Assembly (NCBI GenBank): GCA_023014485.1
Contig: JAJOZX010005608.1
Span: forward strand, 62,001-126,000
Source of the DNA: Bathynomus jamesi
Taxonomy: Eukaryota; Arthropoda; Malacostraca; Isopoda; Cirolanidae
Length of the DNA stretch: 64,000 bases
Direction: 5' to 3'
The position numbers and the translations under genes were made by a program. Under the pieces are notes generated by a model. It did not search any database. It saw only the letters and a list, made by a program, of their open reading frames with translations, and was not told the DNA's origin. Positions 31,862 to 43,487 of this stretch are shown here, piece by piece (the first letter of the stretch is position 1; each line of letters begins with the position of its first letter).

Positions 31862-32830
31862 GTGAAGATATTGCAGGAGAGGGCAAGGCTGCGTGAAAGG
31901 GAAGAGAACTATAGGCGAGAGAATGAAAGAGATCATCGGAGGGAATGGACCCCAAGAGGAGACCGACGGTATGAAGATTACGAAAGAAGAGAAAGTAGGT
32001 ACTCTTCCCCTTCCGAATATTCGAGAAGACGGAACTTCTCGCCGTATGAGAGAAATAGAGATAACTATGGAAACTCCAGATATGATAACAGGCATGAGCG
32101 TAACCCAAGATACGACAACAGGCATGAGCGTAACCCTAGATACAACAACAGGTGTGAGGGTGACCCAAGATACGACTACAGACATGAGAATCGGTACGAG
32201 AATCGGTACCGCTCTCCGTCGCCCCATGAACAACGAAGAAGAAGGGACTGTTCCCCTTACGACAGAGACTACTCCCCTTACGACAGGAGAAACGGAGGTT
32301 ACCCCTCCCCCGACAGGAATGGAGGCAGGTATCCCGACAGAAGAACGGACCGAAGTCCGTCACCCTATCGGAGATACGATAAGGAAAGAGAATCTAACCG
32401 CGGAAGAAGCACAGAAAAAGAATGGGAAAAAGGGCGAGATGATTCTCCGTGGCCCCGAAGAAATGACCCCTCAACCGAAAGGGACCTTTTCCCCCATCGA
32501 GAGTCATTTAAGGAGGAAGAAAAGCCAACACACAAGACAAAAAAATTTAAATTGAAGTCGATACTGGTAAGGAGAAAGGAAGACAAAGGCAGGGACTGGG
32601 ACAGAAGAGATAAGGAAGCGAAAGAGATAAATGAAGTATATGAAAGAAATGAAAGACGCAGCTTCAATAATGATACGAAAGAGCAGTGTCTAAATGTTTA
32701 TGAAACGAGCAATATTGAAAGTGCATATACGGTGCAAGAGGACGAAGCGAGTCTGCAGAGTAATTTGACCTTGAGAGCGGAGTCTGCCTCATGCAGACCT
32801 CATAACGAGCGAGGAAAGAACAGAAAGTGA
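31862..32830 (+). CDS. Arg/Asp/Tyr-rich Gag-like protein
   Basis: A 322-aa open frame dominated by R, D, E, Y and S. Residues about 75-120 contain four copies of an 11-residue unit of the type RYDNRHERNP (33-bp DNA repeat at about 32075-32185), followed by SPY/RSPSP dipeptide-rich sequence resembling RS domains. It reads from the left edge of the element, so the true start is probably lost. The second open frame in the same stretch (31893-32555) is a shadow. It might bind RNA as a nucleocapsid, which is inference. Confidence 0.55.
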   Translation: MKILQERARLREREENYRRENERDHRREWTPRGDRRYEDYERRESRYSSPSEYSRRRNFSPYERNRDNYGNSRYDNRHERNPRYDNRHERNPRYNNRCEGDPRYDYRHENRYENRYRSPSPHEQRRRRDCSPYDRDYSPYDRRNGGYPSPDRNGGRYPDRRTDRSPSPYRRYDKERESNRGRSTEKEWEKGRDDSPWPRRNDPSTERDLFPHRESFKEEEKPTHKTKKFKLKSILVRRKEDKGRDWDRRDKEAKEINEVYERNERRSFNNDTKEQCLNVYETSNIESAYTVQEDEASLQSNLTLRAESASCRPHNERGKNRK

Positions 32831-33278
32831 CCTTGATTTTGAGGTAGAATCTCGGTCAGAGGACACAGACGAGGTGAAAACGATAGCGGTGTGTAAGAGA
32901 AGAATGTATGAAATGTTCGAATTAAGCGAGAAAGAAACAGAAACAATGCAAGAATTTAAATCTGAGAGCTCGATGGATGATAGTATGATAGAAGAGAACA
33001 CGATAGACCGAAGGGAAATTGATCCCCCAACGGAAACACAATGGGTAAATGGAGTATATATTATGTGTTATGTGACGTGAATATGAGACATAACGTGACG
33101 AAGAATGACTCGTGTTTGTATTGTGGGAACGGAAGTAGTTTGAATCCGACGAACAAACATGTAAATTGCGAAAATGAATTAAAAACGAGTGAGGAAAACA
33201 CCGTGAAAATGGACGCGGATGAATTGGCTATACAGGAAATGAAAGAATTCAGCGAGAGAGACATAATGAAGTAGCTCC

Positions 33279-34548
33279 TTGAATGATTGCCCCTGGGAAT
33301 CGACCAGGGTAAAAATAAACGAAAGTTGCGTGAGGGAGAATGCAGAGCAACAAATAATGAATGAAAACGGTTCCATGATGTCCCTTGAACTTTTGAACGA
33401 AGGGACCGATGTTTGTTTAACCATGGAAAGGTCAATTGACACTGTTGAATTTCGACCCCAAGTCGAAATTACGAGTTATAGCCGTAAGGCGGTAAATGAC
33501 GAAGTCCTAACCACCATGGGACAAATAGAAACAAAAATAGGCATTGAGCGCGAGAAATATGATCTTACTGCGTTGCTCGCTAAAGAATTGCCTGAGAGAT
33601 TAAACTTTATTTTAGGGGCGGATTTCATCCGAGTAAACCTCATACAAATTGCAGGTAAAGGCACGGGGTTTGTGACTTACATAAATGAGATCCAAATCCC
33701 CTTGAGTACGAAATTAATGGGAACCCCAAAAGAAGAAGACCCAAGCGCGGAGAGAAAAAAGTAAACAACCTCCCTCTCCCATTAGTACGAGGGTCCACTT
33801 CCATTGCCCCTTTAGCTGGAGCAATTTTAGAAGTTACGACTCCTTCCCCGTTGAAGGAGGGATCCATTCTAATCGTAGAGGCGAGAGAAACCCCTTTAAA
33901 CCTAAGGGTAGAACCGCAACTAGTTTGCGTGAACGAAGAAAGGAATGTATCCGTTATCGTGCGAAATGAATCCGCCAACGATAGAGTTAAAGTTACGGGA
34001 GAAAGGACAAAGCTGGCGGGAGAAGTTTTACAATACAACGATGCGAAGAGAAAAAACCCTGTAGCGCGACAAACGAATGCTCTTCCAACGGCGAAGAACC
34101 CAAGAAAGAAGTGAGTAAAAAAGAGATCCATCAAGTCATGAACCATAAGCGTAAATGGTCTGAAGATGAAGTTTCAGAGGAAATTTATAACACGGAAATG
34201 ACGAGCGAATTCTCGTTAACCCCTCAGTCTGCAGAGCCGGAAAGAAGGGAAGTACGAAAATTTGTGAAAAATACTAAAGTAAACCCCGAAGAAGGGGATG
34301 GATTAAAAACCCTTCTTAAGGACCATATTGGACGAAAGAGAAGAAATGGAGACGAAACTGAAATTGTGACCGAAGAAGAAGAAGAACCAAACGAGATGAA
34401 TTACGGACGCCAGAGAAATAAACGCAATTATAATGACGAAACGAAAAGGAGAAGGGCGATAACAAATGAACCGCACCGTTTCCGCTGTCGTTACGAAGAA
34501 ACGGATAGTCTGCGGTCACACGCGGGTCGACCACCAGAACTCATTTAA
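33279..34548 (+). pseudogene. Pol-like remnant: protease end and following domain
   Basis: Frame 33279-33764 includes EKYDLTALLAKELPERLNFI followed by LGADFIRVNLIQ, the ILG-DFL motif at the end of Gypsy-type proteases. The next frame (about 33765-34114) reads APLAGAILEVTTPSPLKEGS and VCVNEERNVSVIVRNESAND, like the linker between protease and reverse transcriptase. Frame 34111-34548 is a charged tail ending AGRPPELI. Reverse transcriptase motifs are absent. Confidence 0.5.
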
Positions 34549-34550
34549 AA

Positions 34551-36028
34551 GTCCTGGTTGCTGGTCTAGAAGATGAACTTATTGGCTAACGTTTAGAAGA
34601 CGCTCGAACGAGTAAACAAGACACGCACACGAATTAACCAAAGGGAACAAATGGGTTAAACTCTTCCCCGGGACAATAAAGAAAAATGTTCTTTCCTTTT
34701 AAATCTTTTACCACTTAATATAAAATCAAATTAATCTTCCCACCCACCCCCTCCGAAAGCTGACTGAAAGGCATGATTCATGTTGTAGTTAAAAAATGTT
34801 CATATAACTATACGTATTTATTATTTTTTTCTTTCATATAGCATACATTTTTCAGGTCATTTACCGCATATCGTTTATAAAATGTTTTATATTATGTTTC
34901 ACGTTCTAATATCGTGGCGTCTGCCTTAGAAATTGGTGGCGAGGGAATATTCACGCGAAAACAATCGGTATAAATGCATACCTAATGAACCTTATGTTGT
35001 TTCGTGCGTTGGTCTCTCTTCAAACGGAGGTCAAGCTGGTGCATAGGTTGTAAATATATGATAAGATAGCATGTTTCGCGCGTCCAAATCAGCTCTCAAA
35101 TTCCTCGAGTTTAAGAGAATCGAGTGGAAAATTTATAAAAAGGAATTCATTAAAATTTCGAGAGAAGAAATTTTCTTGTTTATCAGTGCTCATATGAAAT
35201 ATTTTTTAATCATGATCCCCGTCCTCTTAACCTGCGTGATGCAAGTTGGGACGCAGGCCCTCTCCAGTCACGGAGTCCCTTTTCCAACCAATGAGCTCCC
35301 TAATTCGGCAAGGCCCCACGTACACTTTCAGCGCACGTCTCAGTCTGAAGCCCAACTATCGAAGCCTGCTGATCCTGAACCACCTTGATTTCGAGATCAC
35401 GTATATCGTGAACTCTTCATTTACGAAAGAAGCCTTACACCACTTCAATGCTTCCTCGTCACGAGGAATAGACCTCCGGGATGTGACTCGATACCTCCGA
35501 CGAGTCACCCTCAAGAAGTCAGACGAAGGAACGACCTCCTTCGTCTCCTAGTCCACCCTCACCCTTGGTTTCGTATTGGAAATAGCCGTCATCGGAATTG
35601 CGACCTGAAAGAGATGCTATCGCCGCCGAAATCCTCCACCGGTACCAACTGCCAGGTTTAAAATCCTTGCATCGGGACCCCCGGAAGCTCAGGTGACCCG
35701 ATCGCCAACGCCCCCAAGAAGCCCCCCTCATGAATTTCGCTTTTCACCGACGAGCCCAAGTTTCGTCAGAAGGTTGTCCCCAGCAATTCAGTCATATCGT
35801 ACGCCGGAATCAGCACCTAACGTTGGCTACGAGGAAATGGGCATTCCCGAAATTAAGACTTAAACCATTTCTCCCATCTGGCCCCTCTGCGTTTTTTCCC
35901 ATTTTTTTAATACTTACGAAAAAACGACCGAATGAAGGTAGTTTAATTTATTGAATTAAATTTACATGGTAGAATTGAATTGCTAAAGTAATAACTTCAT
36001 TCGGTAGTTAGTGCGTAATTAACTGATA
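34551..36028. other. Mixed non-coding DNA with a short signal-peptide frame
   Basis: Possible continuation of the Gypsy-like element. At 35196-35551, with one frame change near 35310, a frame begins MKYFLIMIPVLLTCVMQVGT (a good signal peptide) and continues into FEITYIVNSSFTKEALHHFN. It could be the start of an envelope-like or host secreted protein, or chance. I do not recognise it. Confidence 0.35.
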
Positions 36029-38295
36029 ACACTGGGGAACAAATTTTAACTTTTTTTTTGTTTCTTGGACGTAAACAGGTCGTTCTTATAGGATTTTTTC
36101 CGCTGATTCCGAATATAGCCGTAGAATTTCTCTATCACCCAAGGTTACTGAGAAATTTGTATTTTAATATTTATTCAAAAAGTGTATAGAAGTTAGTAAA
36201 AATACTTCATAAAAATTATATTAGTGGCAGATTGGCATTTAAAATATTCTTCTTAAAACTTCTTTGTCACTGATTTTCTCTTGTAGTTTTCATTAGGAGC
36301 TTCTCGCATCAATGTCCAGCAGTAATCAGCTAACATTGCCGGATCCCACCTCCCTTGGTAGCTTTTCTCCATAGTAGCTATATCTTGGTGGAACCTTTCT
36401 CCATGCTCATCGCTTACGTCGCCGAGGTTTTCAGGGAAGAAATCTAAATGGGAGTGCAAGAAATGGATTTTTAGTGACATATTACATCCCAATAACCTAT
36501 ATGCTTCAATCATGTCCTGCACTATTTTTTGATAGTTAGAGGCTTTGATGTTCCCTAGAAAATTTGTGACAACATTCTTCATGGCCTCCCATGCCACTTT
36601 TTCTTTTCCTCTCAAGGCATCATCAAACTTTTGATCTTTCATGAGCGCTCTGATTTGGGGACCAACAAAGATCCCTTCTTTTATCTTTGCATCGCTAAGT
36701 CGTGAAAACTTTTTCTTCAAATATTTGAATGCCTCATCTTCCTTGTTCATTGCTTTGACAAAATTTTTCATGATGCCAAGTTTGATGTGAAGTGGCGGTA
36801 AGTATATTTTCTTGGGGTCAACTAAGGGTTCATGAGACACATTCTTCAGTCCTGGGATACATTTTTGACGAAGTGGCCAATCCTTTACAAAATAATGCGA
36901 ATCTCTGGCTCTGCTGTCCCATTCACAAAGGAAGCAGCAGAACTTCGTATAACCGAGCTGCATTCCCAGAAGAAGCGCGACGACTTTTAAATCCCCACAT
37001 ATATACCAACGAAACTGGTCATAATTAATCTGCTGAAGGATGAGTTTCATATTTTCGTAAGATTCCTTCATGTGGACAGCATGCCCTACAGGAATGGAAG
37101 GGTATTTATTTCCATTGTGAAGTAGTACAACCTTGAGGCTTAGCTTCGAAGAGTCAATAAATAAACGCCAATCTTCAGATTTGTGCTCATGACCGAGAGC
37201 TAACAGCAGTCCATTTACATTATTACAGTAGCATAAACCACCTGACGAGGAGAAATACTGCATCAGATCTTTTTGGCGAGTGCGGAACGCCGATATGCTT
37301 GTATCTTTTGCCAGCAAATTCCATTCACGTAACCTGGAGCCCAATAATTCCGCTTTCTTTTTCGGAAGGTCCAAATCTCTCACGAGATCATTCAGCATAA
37401 CTTGCGTTATCATACTTGGTTTATTTGATTCAGGTTGCTGAAAGTCTGTATCTTTAGTGTCATCAATTTCCATTGGTTCAACTTCAGACTCTTCATCCAG
37501 TGTCCATGACTTTGGGGGAGTTGGAATTGGGTTATCATCGTCATGTAGTACTGGTCTCATGGCAGATGCAAGATTTGGTATTGAATTTTGTTTATTTTTG
37601 GCAGAAATCCTGAAACGTTAGTCATACAAAAATAGCAATCCGTTAGGTGATCCTTGGGCTCTCTCCAAATCATTGGTATGGCAAATGGCATAGATTTGCG
37701 GGTACCTTTAATCGACCCCTAAGAGTGACGGCACAGGAAATGCATGAGATATGAGGTGCCCAGGATTTGTCTTGGTCGCCTACCTTACATCCAAAATAAA
37801 GTTCGTAAGCCTTCTTCACGAGTGGGGTCATCGTCTTCCTCTGTACCATTATGGTCAGTTCTCCACATACGTAGCAAAATGTATCTCTGGGATTAATACA
37901 GTTTCGATTCATGCTGGCGGAAAATTATTGAAATCACGGAAAACTTTTTGGAATGAAAAACCAATTTTTTCTACTATGAAAAATTTTAAAATTTGAGCAA
38001 AACTTGAAAAAAATTTCTTTCTTTTTATTAAAAATCTGTTTGTTTAAATAGCTATATTTTTTAATGCAAAAAATAATATTAAATATAGTTAACCTGGAAA
38101 AAAAAGAAAGTAAAATTAAATTAGTACACTTAATTTTAACTAATATTTTGGGAAAACTCTGAGTAAATGGAAATATTATTTTCTCGAAAACTATGGGTGA
38201 CAGAAACATTCTGAAACCATATTTGGAATCAGCATCAAAAGTTCTATAAGAAACACCAAATAGTTTTCAAGAAACAAAAATGTTGTTCCCTAGTG
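36029..38295 (-). mobile_element. DNA transposon with CACTRGGGAACAA ends and DDE-like transposase
   Basis: The left end CACTGGGGAACAAATTTTAA and the right end (inverted) CACTAGGGAACAACATTTTT are followed by matching TTTTGTTTCTTG, TTCTTATAG and GCTGATTCC blocks over about 85 bp. TAA flanks both sides (3-bp target duplication). The minus strand carries a two-part transposase gene with small frameshifts. The non-autonomous elements at 42377 and 55906 share the CACTG start, a 3-bp TWA duplication, the GCTGATT(T)C block and, in one case, homologous coding sequence. Confidence 0.85.
36253..37912 (-). pseudogene. Uncharacterised arthropod transposase, DDE-like core intact, N-terminal frameshifts
   Basis: The N-terminal part (37912-37670) reads MNRNCINPRDTFCYVCGEL and YELYFGCKVGDQDKSWAPHI, a Cys-rich zinc-binding-like region. 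Two 1-nt deletions (near 37715 and 37608) separate it from the 435-aa frame 37560-36253, which is fully open. In that frame I see FIDSSKLSLKVVLLHNGN (D136), WYICGDLKVVALLLG (D190), FCCFLCEWDS (C208/C209/C212), KIHFLHSHLDFFPENLGD and EHGERFHQD (E388). The order D, D, C--C, H-rich, E is that of RNase-H-fold cut-and-paste transposases; this assignment is mine by inspection. The protein family is common in aphid and spider genomes as uncharacterised proteins (from memory). Confidence 0.75.
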
Positions 38296-39003
38296 TAATT
38301 AGTGATGTGTTTAATTTAATTAAATAAGTAATATTTTCCTTCAGTGATTAGTTCTTAACGAATTGGTAATTAGCGATAAGTGTTCGATTTACGAGCCTTA
38401 CTGAAATGACCTCTCTTTATGTAACGATTAAGTTTCTCCGTCTGTGTATTTCAAATTTTCTTCCTGCTATATCGCTTTCCTTTATTTATTTTAAAAAACA
38501 TATTAATTTATAAAACCATTTTATGATATAATTTTGTGTCATAAAGCGAGATTACGAAAGTCCCTCGAAAGCAACTTTCTATAAATAGAGAATCAGATGC
38601 TGACGTTGCGGATAAGGATGGATTGCAGTCGAATTAATTACTGACCGCACCTGATAACTAAATTATACTGCAAAATATAAATTCATATAATTTCATTCAG
38701 TTAATTAATAATGTAGGCCCTCGTAAAGTAGGCTTTCGTCTTTCGGTTGAGTATTTAAATTTTAGTATAGAAAAAAGAAAAAAAAGTTTTTCCATTTTTA
38801 CTTATAAAATTTATGAACTTTATGAGATTTATGAAAATTAATTAGTCATCCCTTTGGAAAACTGTAAGAGTCGTTAGGCGACTCGTCGTACGAATTATTA
38901 TTCCTCCTAAAGAAAACACTTTTCACCCCAAGTTACAAAAATTAATCGTCCTAAACTGGTAGACGCATTTTTCATGATGTTAACGTACATGAAAATGAAA
39001 CTA
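38296..39003. other. AT-rich DNA, no gene seen
   Basis: Intergenic AT-rich sequence between two DNA transposons. No conserved frame or repeat recognised. Confidence 0.5.
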
Positions 39004-39405
39004 CAGGGTGTCCCGTAAGTCTGGACCCATAGGGAAAAATAATAAAATTACAAAATAGTCCAAAAATTTATTTATAATATATTTTTTTATTATTTTTATT
39101 ATTATTTTTATTATTTTTTTATTATGATCTTACTCCGCTGGAGTTTTATTTGTGGGGCCACTTGAAAGCCAAAATGTACGAGGTCAAACTTCAGAACATT
39201 TTCCACCTTAAAGCACGCATTGTGGAGGCGTGTCAAGAAATTTCTGCGACTGTGATTCAGAAAGTGCTGTCGCAGTGGAGATTACGTCTTCAACTATGTG
39301 TGCGACACAACGGCGGACACTTTGAACAGATTATGTAATAAATTTTTGGACTATTTTGTAATTTTATTATTTTTCCCTATGGGTCCAGACTTACGGGACA
39401 CCCTG
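39004..39405 (+). mobile_element. Internally deleted mariner-like element
   Basis: The ends CAGGGTGTCCCGTAAGTCTG and complement extend over about 55 bp and are flanked by TA. The plus strand keeps only the transposase C terminus: DLTPLEFYLWGHLKAKMYEV (third catalytic region) and QEISATVIQKVLSQWRLRLQ with HNGGHFEQIM and a stop. Everything upstream of DLTP is deleted. Confidence 0.9.
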
Positions 39406-40637
39406 TATATTGAAGGCTGATCCGTCTCCCCATCGGATTATTTAATTTAGGGAAAGGCGTTGCCCTTATAAGGCATTCAGAAATTAAAATTTCTCCATAT
39501 AATGTGATCTTCTTGCTATGTGTTTCTCTTCTTAAACCTACCCTTTCCTTCATTATATATTGGTTATGCGGTGAGTAAACAAGCATTTTCAGTACTCACG
39601 GTATTTATTCTATGAATTGTAATTTTCAGAATAAATCCACATATGTTGTTTAACTCACACTATTTATTATGTAAATTTAATTTTTAGCTTATTGATTTGA
39701 CAACTTTAAATTTATTCATAAATAGTAAGCAAGTTTAACTAGGTTAATGTTCAATTGAATTTCTCATATTTTCATTGTAACTACGAGTTCTAACGTATCT
39801 GGATAGACCTAAGTAACCTAAATTCGTGTTTTGAGAATTGCCTCTCCACTACGAATCATTTTCGCTCACGGAGCATTTATCTCTCCGTATTCACGGACCA
39901 TGGAAGTCCTTCGTTCGGCTTCAATTTCTCTCAGGAACTCAATACCTTTTTTTTATTATTGTTTTTTGTTTTGTTTTTTTGAAAGGAACGAATTTGTTAT
40001 ACACATGCCACTTGATTTCCCATAATACCCCATGTTTTATCTTCAATATTTAAAACGGCCCTTGAGATAAACCTCGAGTGTCATCGACTCGTGCGACGCT
40101 CCTCCCCACTTTTTTCTTTGTTCTTAAATGCTTGCCTCGGCGCGTTTTGGACTCGTAGGAGGGATGGAGCACGAAAACAGAAAAGACGAGATTTAGAATA
40201 GACCTGGCTTCGTCGGGAGAGAGAGAGAAGGAAGGGCCGAGTAGCCCTAGAAATTCTCCGAGCAGGCCTTGAGGATTTTTGCTCGTTAAAAAACTAAATT
40301 TGAGAGTTATTGAGTGAGATTTGAGATTTGAGGTTTTTGAGTTTATGAGGAAATGTTGAGAGCCGTTAGCCTAAACTACTGCGAGGGATGTAGTGGATGG
40401 GCAACGATAGAACTTAAGTTATTTAATTAATGTTAAGACTAGTTTAAGAAAAAACCTGAACTTGACCGTACTATATTTCAAATTCGAGACTGAACTTGTA
40501 ACCAAATGTGACTTAAATTTATTGATTAAAAGCGATTCAAACCAACTATTTCATTATCAAATACTCACTAAAATCGAGCATTTACAGTGACCTTCGAAAA
40601 CAAACAATTTGTAAGAAGGGATCACCCCTTCATGGAT

Positions 40638-40639
<2 letters not shown>
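39406..40639. other. No gene seen
   Basis: AT-rich sequence, with a GC-rich stretch at about 40060-40260 (GACTCGTGCGACGCTCC). No coding pattern. It might hold a solo LTR, but no matching ends or duplication were found. Confidence 0.35.

Positions 40640-40676
<37 letters not shown>
40640..40676. repeat. (TA)n microsatellite at the left edge of duplication B
   Basis: About 37 bp of AT repeat, at the same place relative to lectin exon 4 as the tract at 17138-17234. Confidence 0.9.
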
Positions 40677-40682
<6 letters not shown>

Positions 40683-41247
40683 GTGCAACTTTGTCACAGG
40701 GAATATGACTGCTTTGATTTCTGAGCTTCGTTCAGAATTTGAAGCTATGAAGAGCTCCTTTGAAAAGGAGAAATCAAGAACTAAAGATCTGGAAGAAAGA
40801 ATTCAAGACTTAAATTATACTTCTGTTCCTGATGAGCTTGAAATTGAAGCAGGTTTGTGGGAATGGCTGAAGTCGTCTTTTAAATGCTATTAAGTTAGAG
40901 AAGTCATGACATAATTTAAAGTAAACAAAACTTTCTCAGAAACTATCGATGATTTTCTTCTTTACAGTTAAAGTCCTTTCGTTCGTAAATTATGCGATCT
41001 CTCCTTTTCGTGTTGGTCACTGTAGTTTTTTGTAAAGTAAACTTGTCGGTCATTAGGGGGCTTTTTTCGAAACAGAGAAGAGTTAAAAGTGGAATTAATC
41101 GTGCTTCACTGCTTTTTAGATATCACCAAATTATGTTCGATGCTTATTTAAGATTTCACTGTTGTCACTCATTCTCATTATGAAATTTGTTAACCTTTAT
41201 TAACTGTTTAACTGACAGTTATAAAAAATAAAGATTATTTGAACATT

Positions 41248-41273
41248 AAATTTACTATTTTTGTAATTTTCTT
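41248..41273. other. 26-bp micro-inversion relative to copy A
   Basis: Counterpart of 18597-18622. Exact reverse complement, unchanged flanks. Confidence 0.9.
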
Positions 41274-42376
41274 AAGATTAATAGAAATGATAATTAATAA
41301 AATAATTGAGGTTCATTAATTTTAATAATTTTGATAGAATAACCATTGTCTCTCTAATGGATATTATTATTCCACAATTTTATAGTTTTACGTGACTCTT
41401 TTCTCTAAATCACATTTTGGATAACAAATATTATTTAAGTGATTACTCATAAATGTCTCAGCGTTCCTCGTAATACATTATAACCCAGTAAATTAATATA
41501 ATTAATGCCTTCCTATTCGCGGGTATAGTTGCAACAACATCGTATTTTCTTTGAATATTCAAGGCATACTTTGTATTCACAGATTTTTTTTTCTTTCTCA
41601 GACCACAATTGGCATCATGAAATTTTTAACATAAAAAAATATGGAGGAAAACCACTCCTTCACTACCTCCGACGAATCAGTTTTAATGTCTTCCTCAGGA
41701 AACCATCAAACGCTTCTTCTTTGTTAAGGTATGTCTCAGCAAATTCAAAATATTTAAATGTTATTTGTTTTCTCAAAAAATTTGTTTTTATCATATATTT
41801 TATGAATAAAGATATGAGGGAAAGGAAGAGATATTTTAGTTTACAAACGTAGGCGTAAATGTTCTTATACAAATACTGAAATAGACAAAGTAGACTTTGT
41901 GGAAATGTAATAATAATAATAAAAATTATTTACGGAAAGAGAGAGAGAAAATGGCGTAGCGCTTTCGCCAACTAATGCTGTCCATCCCTTCTTACATTAA
42001 TTATTAACAGGATCATCGGGGTTCAAGTCCCCGACCCCAGTGTCTTCAGGTCTCTTCTTGGGTAACAGAGTTGCCTACTGAGCTACGGACGCTACTGTGG
42101 AAGTGTAAAGTAAAATGAGTCATTTGTCTTTTAGATTTGATTATTAGTATGTGATGGAGAAGACTTGAATGAATTAATAAGAGAAGAAAACATCTCATTC
42201 TCTCTTACTTTTAGACATAAAAATCACTTGAAAGGAACAAAAATATTTTTAAATGAAACAAATGATGTGTGTGTGTGTGTGTGTATGCAATAAGCAAAGT
42301 GTAATAGGGTAAAACGGGTATCAGAAATTGAAGTTAAGACGAGTGTGAGACATTAATGAGAGAAGATCATTGATAA

Positions 42377-43017
42377 CACTGCCCAACACCAATTTTGCTG
42401 ATTTAATTCTAACACCTGTTTTTAGGTAACTTTGGTGTGCTGATTTCAAAAATCACCTTAGTTTTTGCCTATCACGTCAGGTTTTCGAGCAATCAAATAC
42501 GGATATTTTGGAGATATCGCATTTTGGCAGGGTTATGCCCAATTTTTTTCTTTTCAAAAAATAAGTTTTTGCATACTCAGAATCAGCATGGAAAAGTAAA
42601 CAATTGTGCAGGGAGTGAACTTTAATATACAATGGTAATATTGACACGTAAAGTGATTAAAAGTGTTTAAATAAGCAAAAAATGAATCCATGATCATGAC
42701 GTCACGCTCACACCTGGGGAAATCACAGATACCCAAGATTTTAATATGTTGTACATGACCTTTAGATTTAATGCACAGATTTGCGTATTCCACAGATAAA
42801 ATTTTAAAAGCAAAACAGCTGTTAACAGGTCTCAAAAATCATCAATTTTGATAAGCGCCCTTCATGGATCACCCAAAATAGGCATATTGCATTGCACGAA
42901 AACCTGATGTGATGGACAAAATCTAAGGTGATTTTTGAAATCAGCACATCAATATTATCCAGAAACAGGTCTTAGAATTAAATCAGCAGCAAAAAAAGTT
43001 TTTTTTGTTGGGCAGTG
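42377..43017. mobile_element. Non-autonomous CACTG-ended element, short form
   Basis: The ends CACTGCCCAACA and TGTTGGGCAGTG belong to inverted repeats of about 90 bp containing GCTGATTTCAAAAATCACC. TAA flanks both sides. Copy A has the empty site near 20836. It lacks the coding segment found in its longer relative at 55906-56923; the joint is after ATGAATCCAT. Confidence 0.9.
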
Positions 43018-43487
43018 TAATTATTATGGGAAATAAATTCGAGTAAAAAATAATGAAGTCGGTAAAGCGTATATAAAAAATAATAATTATTTATTGTTTA
43101 CAATGTTAATTTGAGGGTTTTTACCGTGACGGAATGTCATTGAATGGTGACATAAATTAACTGAATTTCCAAGCTAAAAGTAAATAGTAAGAGTGAACGC
43201 AAATGTTGAAAGTTATGAAAAGAGAGCATTTAATACTAACTTTTCTATATTCTTTTATTTAGTCCAGAGAAGAGTTCCCAAATGCGAATTTCATTATTTT
43301 TTATGGTAATTCAATCTATTTCAGTGGCAGATATCCTTCTCTAAATGCAGTAGATGAAGATTTGAAGACTCATTTTCACTCGAAACAAGAATCGAACCCA
43401 TGGTTGTTCGTGGATTTGGAAGTTCCTCACCTTATATGGGAAATCAGTCTTATTGTTCATGAAAAGAAAAGAACTGCAGGAATAAAG

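Larger units (their letters stand above)
31830..34550 (+). mobile_element. Gypsy-like LTR element remnant, gag to protease region
   Basis: A run of plus-strand frames holds, in order, a highly charged Gag-like protein, a Cys/His zinc-knuckle-like stretch (CLYCGNGSS...NKHVNC near 33110), the end of an aspartic protease domain, and a post-protease segment. Reverse transcriptase, RNase H and integrase are not visible, so the element is internally deleted. No LTR pair could be identified. Its codon use (rich in AGA, GAA) differs from the surrounding AT-rich DNA. It breaks the LINE at the right edge of duplication A. Confidence 0.6.
40700..43487 (+). pseudogene. Lectin-like gene copy B, exons 4-6 only
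   Basis: Exons 40700-40852, 41602-41728 and 43325-43487 are open, spliced in phase 1, 2, 0, with intact AG/GT. Exon 4 encodes an acidic/basic helix ([27 protein letters not shown]) with coiled-coil character. Exons 5-6 encode the discoidin-like part (NVFLRKPSNASSLL; SGRYPSLNAVDEDLKTHFHS; NPWLFVDLEVPHLIWEISL). There are no first exons or signal peptide, and exon 7 is deleted, so no complete protein can be made from this copy alone. The open exon 4 suggests either recent loss or use in a transcript with exons outside the window. Confidence 0.8.

Noticed and set aside
31893..32555. 220-aa open frame overlapping the Gag-like gene
   Set aside because: A shadow frame of 31862-32830; the 33-bp repeat period keeps more than one frame open.
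36792..37028. 78-aa plus-strand frame
   Set aside because: Antisense shadow of the transposase on the minus strand.
40060..40640. Solo LTR of a Gypsy element
   Set aside because: GC-rich leader-like sequence is suggestive, but no terminal inverted dinucleotides, target duplication or second copy could be matched.
42005..42110. tRNA gene suggested by GTAGCTCAGTAGG and GGTTCAAGTCC
   Set aside because: The A-box-like and B-box-like sequences are on opposite strands, so they cannot belong to one tRNA.
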